From assembly GCA_029287875.1 (NCBI GenBank), contig JARFQH010000089.1:1-25119 (forward strand): DNA of 25,119 nucleotides, given 5' to 3'. Position numbers and translations under genes: made by a program. A model generated the notes under the pieces. It did no database searches. It saw only the letters and a list, made by a program, of their open reading frames with translations, and was not told the DNA's origin. The first letter of the stretch is position 1. Each line of letters opens with the position of its first letter. The DNA comes from Desulfobacteraceae bacterium (GTDB taxonomy: Bacteria > Desulfobacterota > Desulfobacteria > Desulfobacterales > SG8-13). This document shows, in pieces, positions 24,225 to 25,119 of this stretch.

Positions 24225-24242
24225 TGTGACCAGATTGTGACC
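24225..24242 (+). promoter_or_regulatory. 11-bp-period direct repeat upstream of the MBOAT promoter
   Basis: TGTGACC occurs at 24225-24231 and again at 24236-24242, one helical turn apart, and ends 14 bp before the -35 box at 24257. The arrangement resembles a two-site activator element on one DNA face. GTCGG/CCGAC also flank it as a weak inverted repeat. No regulator is identified. Confidence 0.35.
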
Positions 24243-24256
24243 GACTCGGCCACGGA

Positions 24257-24285
24257 TTGAAACTTGGACTGTTTTATTGTATAAA
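24257..24285 (+). promoter_or_regulatory. Sigma-70-type promoter of the MBOAT gene
   Basis: TTGAAA at 24257-24262 and TATAAA at 24280-24285 with a 17-base spacer; each box is one base from consensus. Transcription would start near 24292, leaving a leader of about 54 bases before ATG 24346. This is the best promoter match in the window and marks a break between the lipid A cluster and the next operon. Confidence 0.6.
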
Positions 24286-24286
24286 A

Positions 24287-24313
24287 GTCGTTTGTTTTTT
24301 TGATTCAAACGAC
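24287..24313. promoter_or_regulatory. Inverted repeat over the predicted transcription start of the MBOAT gene
   Basis: GTCGTTTG at 24287-24294 and CAAACGAC at 24306-24313 are perfectly complementary, with an 11-base T-rich centre. The position directly after the -10 box suits a repressor operator. If transcribed, most of it would form a hairpin at the 5' end of the mRNA. The T-run lies in the loop, so it is not a terminator. Confidence 0.45.
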
Positions 24314-24345
24314 GGCGACGGCCAATTTTTCAACGGTGTGCGAAG

Positions 24346-25119
24346 ATGATTTTTAGTTCCGTTATTTTCCTTTTTTTATTTCTGCCGATAACTCTGGTTC
24401 TATATGCTGTCGTCGGACCGAAATTTCGAAATGCTTTTCTGCTTCTAGCAAGCATCCTTTTTTATGCTTGGGGAGAAAAGATCTTCACTCTGATCATGCT
24501 CGCTTCCATCACCGCCAATTATTTCGTCGGTTTGGGAATCGATCATTTCAGGGGCCGCGCGTCGGCTAAAATATTTTTAATCGGCGGGATTGTTTTCAAC
24601 GTCCTCCTCTTATCCGTATTCAAATACACAAACTTTGCCACAGATAATCTTAACCTCATATTGGAGCCCGTTGGCCTTGGTCCGATAGAAGTTGCGCCGG
24701 TTCACCTTCCCATCGGCATATCCTTTTTCACCTTTCAGGCAATGTCTTACATAATCGATGTTTGGCGTCGGGATGCCGAAGTCTTGAAAAGCCCGATCAA
24801 TATCGGGTTGTATATCTCTCTTTTTCCTCAACTGATTGCAGGCCCGATCGTCAGGTATCATGACATTGCACAACAGATCGTGCGACGTCACGTCTGTCCC
24901 CGGGATTTTGCCGAAGGGGTTGAGCGATTTATCATCGGTATGGGCAAAAAGGTAATAATTGCCAATCAGGTCGCTATTATTGCGGATAAAGCCTTTGCAC
25001 TGCCGCCATACTCTCTGTCTCCCTTTTATGCCTGGCTCGGGTCAATCTGTTTTGTTCTCCAGGTTTATTTTGATTTTTCGGGATATTCGGATATGGCCAT
25101 CGGCCTTGGCCGTATGTTC
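24346..25119 (+). CDS. MBOAT-family O-acyltransferase (AlgI/DltB type), 3' end cut by window edge
   Basis: Polytopic membrane protein that moves acyl groups, usually acetyl, across the inner membrane onto a polysaccharide or other surface polymer. From ATG 24346 there are 258 residues, open to the right edge; the family is about 450-500 long, so the catalytic histidine region is not visible. Seen: the typical N-terminus MIFSSVIFLFLFLPI, RNAFLLLASILFYAWGE, LLLSVFKYTNFATDN, the hallmark PIGISFFTFQAMSYIIDVWR, FPQLIAGPIVRYHDI, GMGKKVIIANQVA and VYFDFSGYSDMAIGLGRMF. The last two are AlgI signatures. The acceptor cannot be named without the following genes (an AlgJ/AlgX-like partner is usual). It has its own promoter and putative operator. 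GAAG just before the ATG is a weak ribosome binding site. Confidence 0.93.
   Translation, partial: MIFSSVIFLFLFLPITLVLYAVVGPKFRNAFLLLASILFYAWGEKIFTLIMLASITANYFVGLGIDHFRGRASAKIFLIGGIVFNVLLLSVFKYTNFATDNLNLILEPVGLGPIEVAPVHLPIGISFFTFQAMSYIIDVWRRDAEVLKSPINIGLYISLFPQLIAGPIVRYHDIAQQIVRRHVCPRDFAEGVERFIIGMGKKVIIANQVAIIADKAFALPPYSLSPFYAWLGSICFVLQVYFDFSGYSDMAIGLGRMF

Noticed and set aside
24287..24313. Intrinsic terminator after lpxK
   Set aside because: The T-run is in the loop of the inverted repeat rather than after the stem, and the element follows a good promoter instead of a gene end.

Overview
The window is a chromosomal segment of an anaerobic Gram-negative bacterium, most likely a member of the Desulfobacterota (former Deltaproteobacteria). 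Support for this: a DHH-CBS-nucleotidyltransferase fusion of the type found in that group, a tryptophanyl-tRNA synthetase with a four-cysteine iron-sulphur pattern, a pilC-pilS pair, and a BamA-Skp-LpxD-FabZ-LpxA-oxidoreductase-LpxB-MsbA order with a Gfo/Idh/MocA enzyme between lpxA and lpxB. The assignment rests on gene order and protein features recalled from memory, not on a search. No tRNA, rRNA, CRISPR array, insertion sequence or phage gene was seen.

Layout. (1) 1-3563, minus strand: the 888-residue DHH/CBS/poly(A)-polymerase-type fusion followed by trpS, joined by a 4-base stop/start overlap; trpS runs off the left edge. (2) 3564-4044: the only long non-coding stretch (481 bp), between divergent genes. 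It holds two inverted arrays of a degenerate 9-bp unit and a possible promoter for pilC. (3) 4045-6732, plus strand: pilC and a PilS-like sensor kinase, with no response regulator next to it. (4) 6911-8407: lysS. (5) 8470-24190, plus strand: an almost uninterrupted envelope-biogenesis cluster. It contains the lipoprotein-release permease and ATPase (LolC/E-type, LolD), bamA, skp, lpxD, fabZ, lpxA, a sugar-nucleotide oxidoreductase, lpxB, msbA, lptF, lptG and lpxK. (6) 24346 to the right edge: the start of an AlgI/DltB-type MBOAT O-acyltransferase with its own well-formed promoter.

How the genes work together. LpxA, LpxD, LpxB and LpxK supply successive lipid A steps, and FabZ handles the 3-hydroxyacyl-ACP pool that LpxA and LpxD draw on. 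MsbA flips the lipid core and LptF/LptG extract LPS for transport. BamA and Skp assemble outer-membrane proteins, and the Lol pair releases lipoproteins. Not present here, and presumably elsewhere, are lpxC, the UDP-diacylglucosamine hydrolase (lpxH/I/G), waaA, acyltransferases lpxL/M, and lptA/B/C/D.

Most of the window is conserved housekeeping content, and I found no clearly new multi-gene system. The points most worth following are: the oxidoreductase where lpxI or gnnAB sit in other bacteria; a BamA with an extra N-terminal domain and an Ile in place of the barrel-loop arginine; the Fe-S pattern in TrpRS; the inverted 9-bp arrays; a short dispersed intergenic repeat in front of pilS, bamA and lptG; and the regulatory architecture in front of the MBOAT gene.
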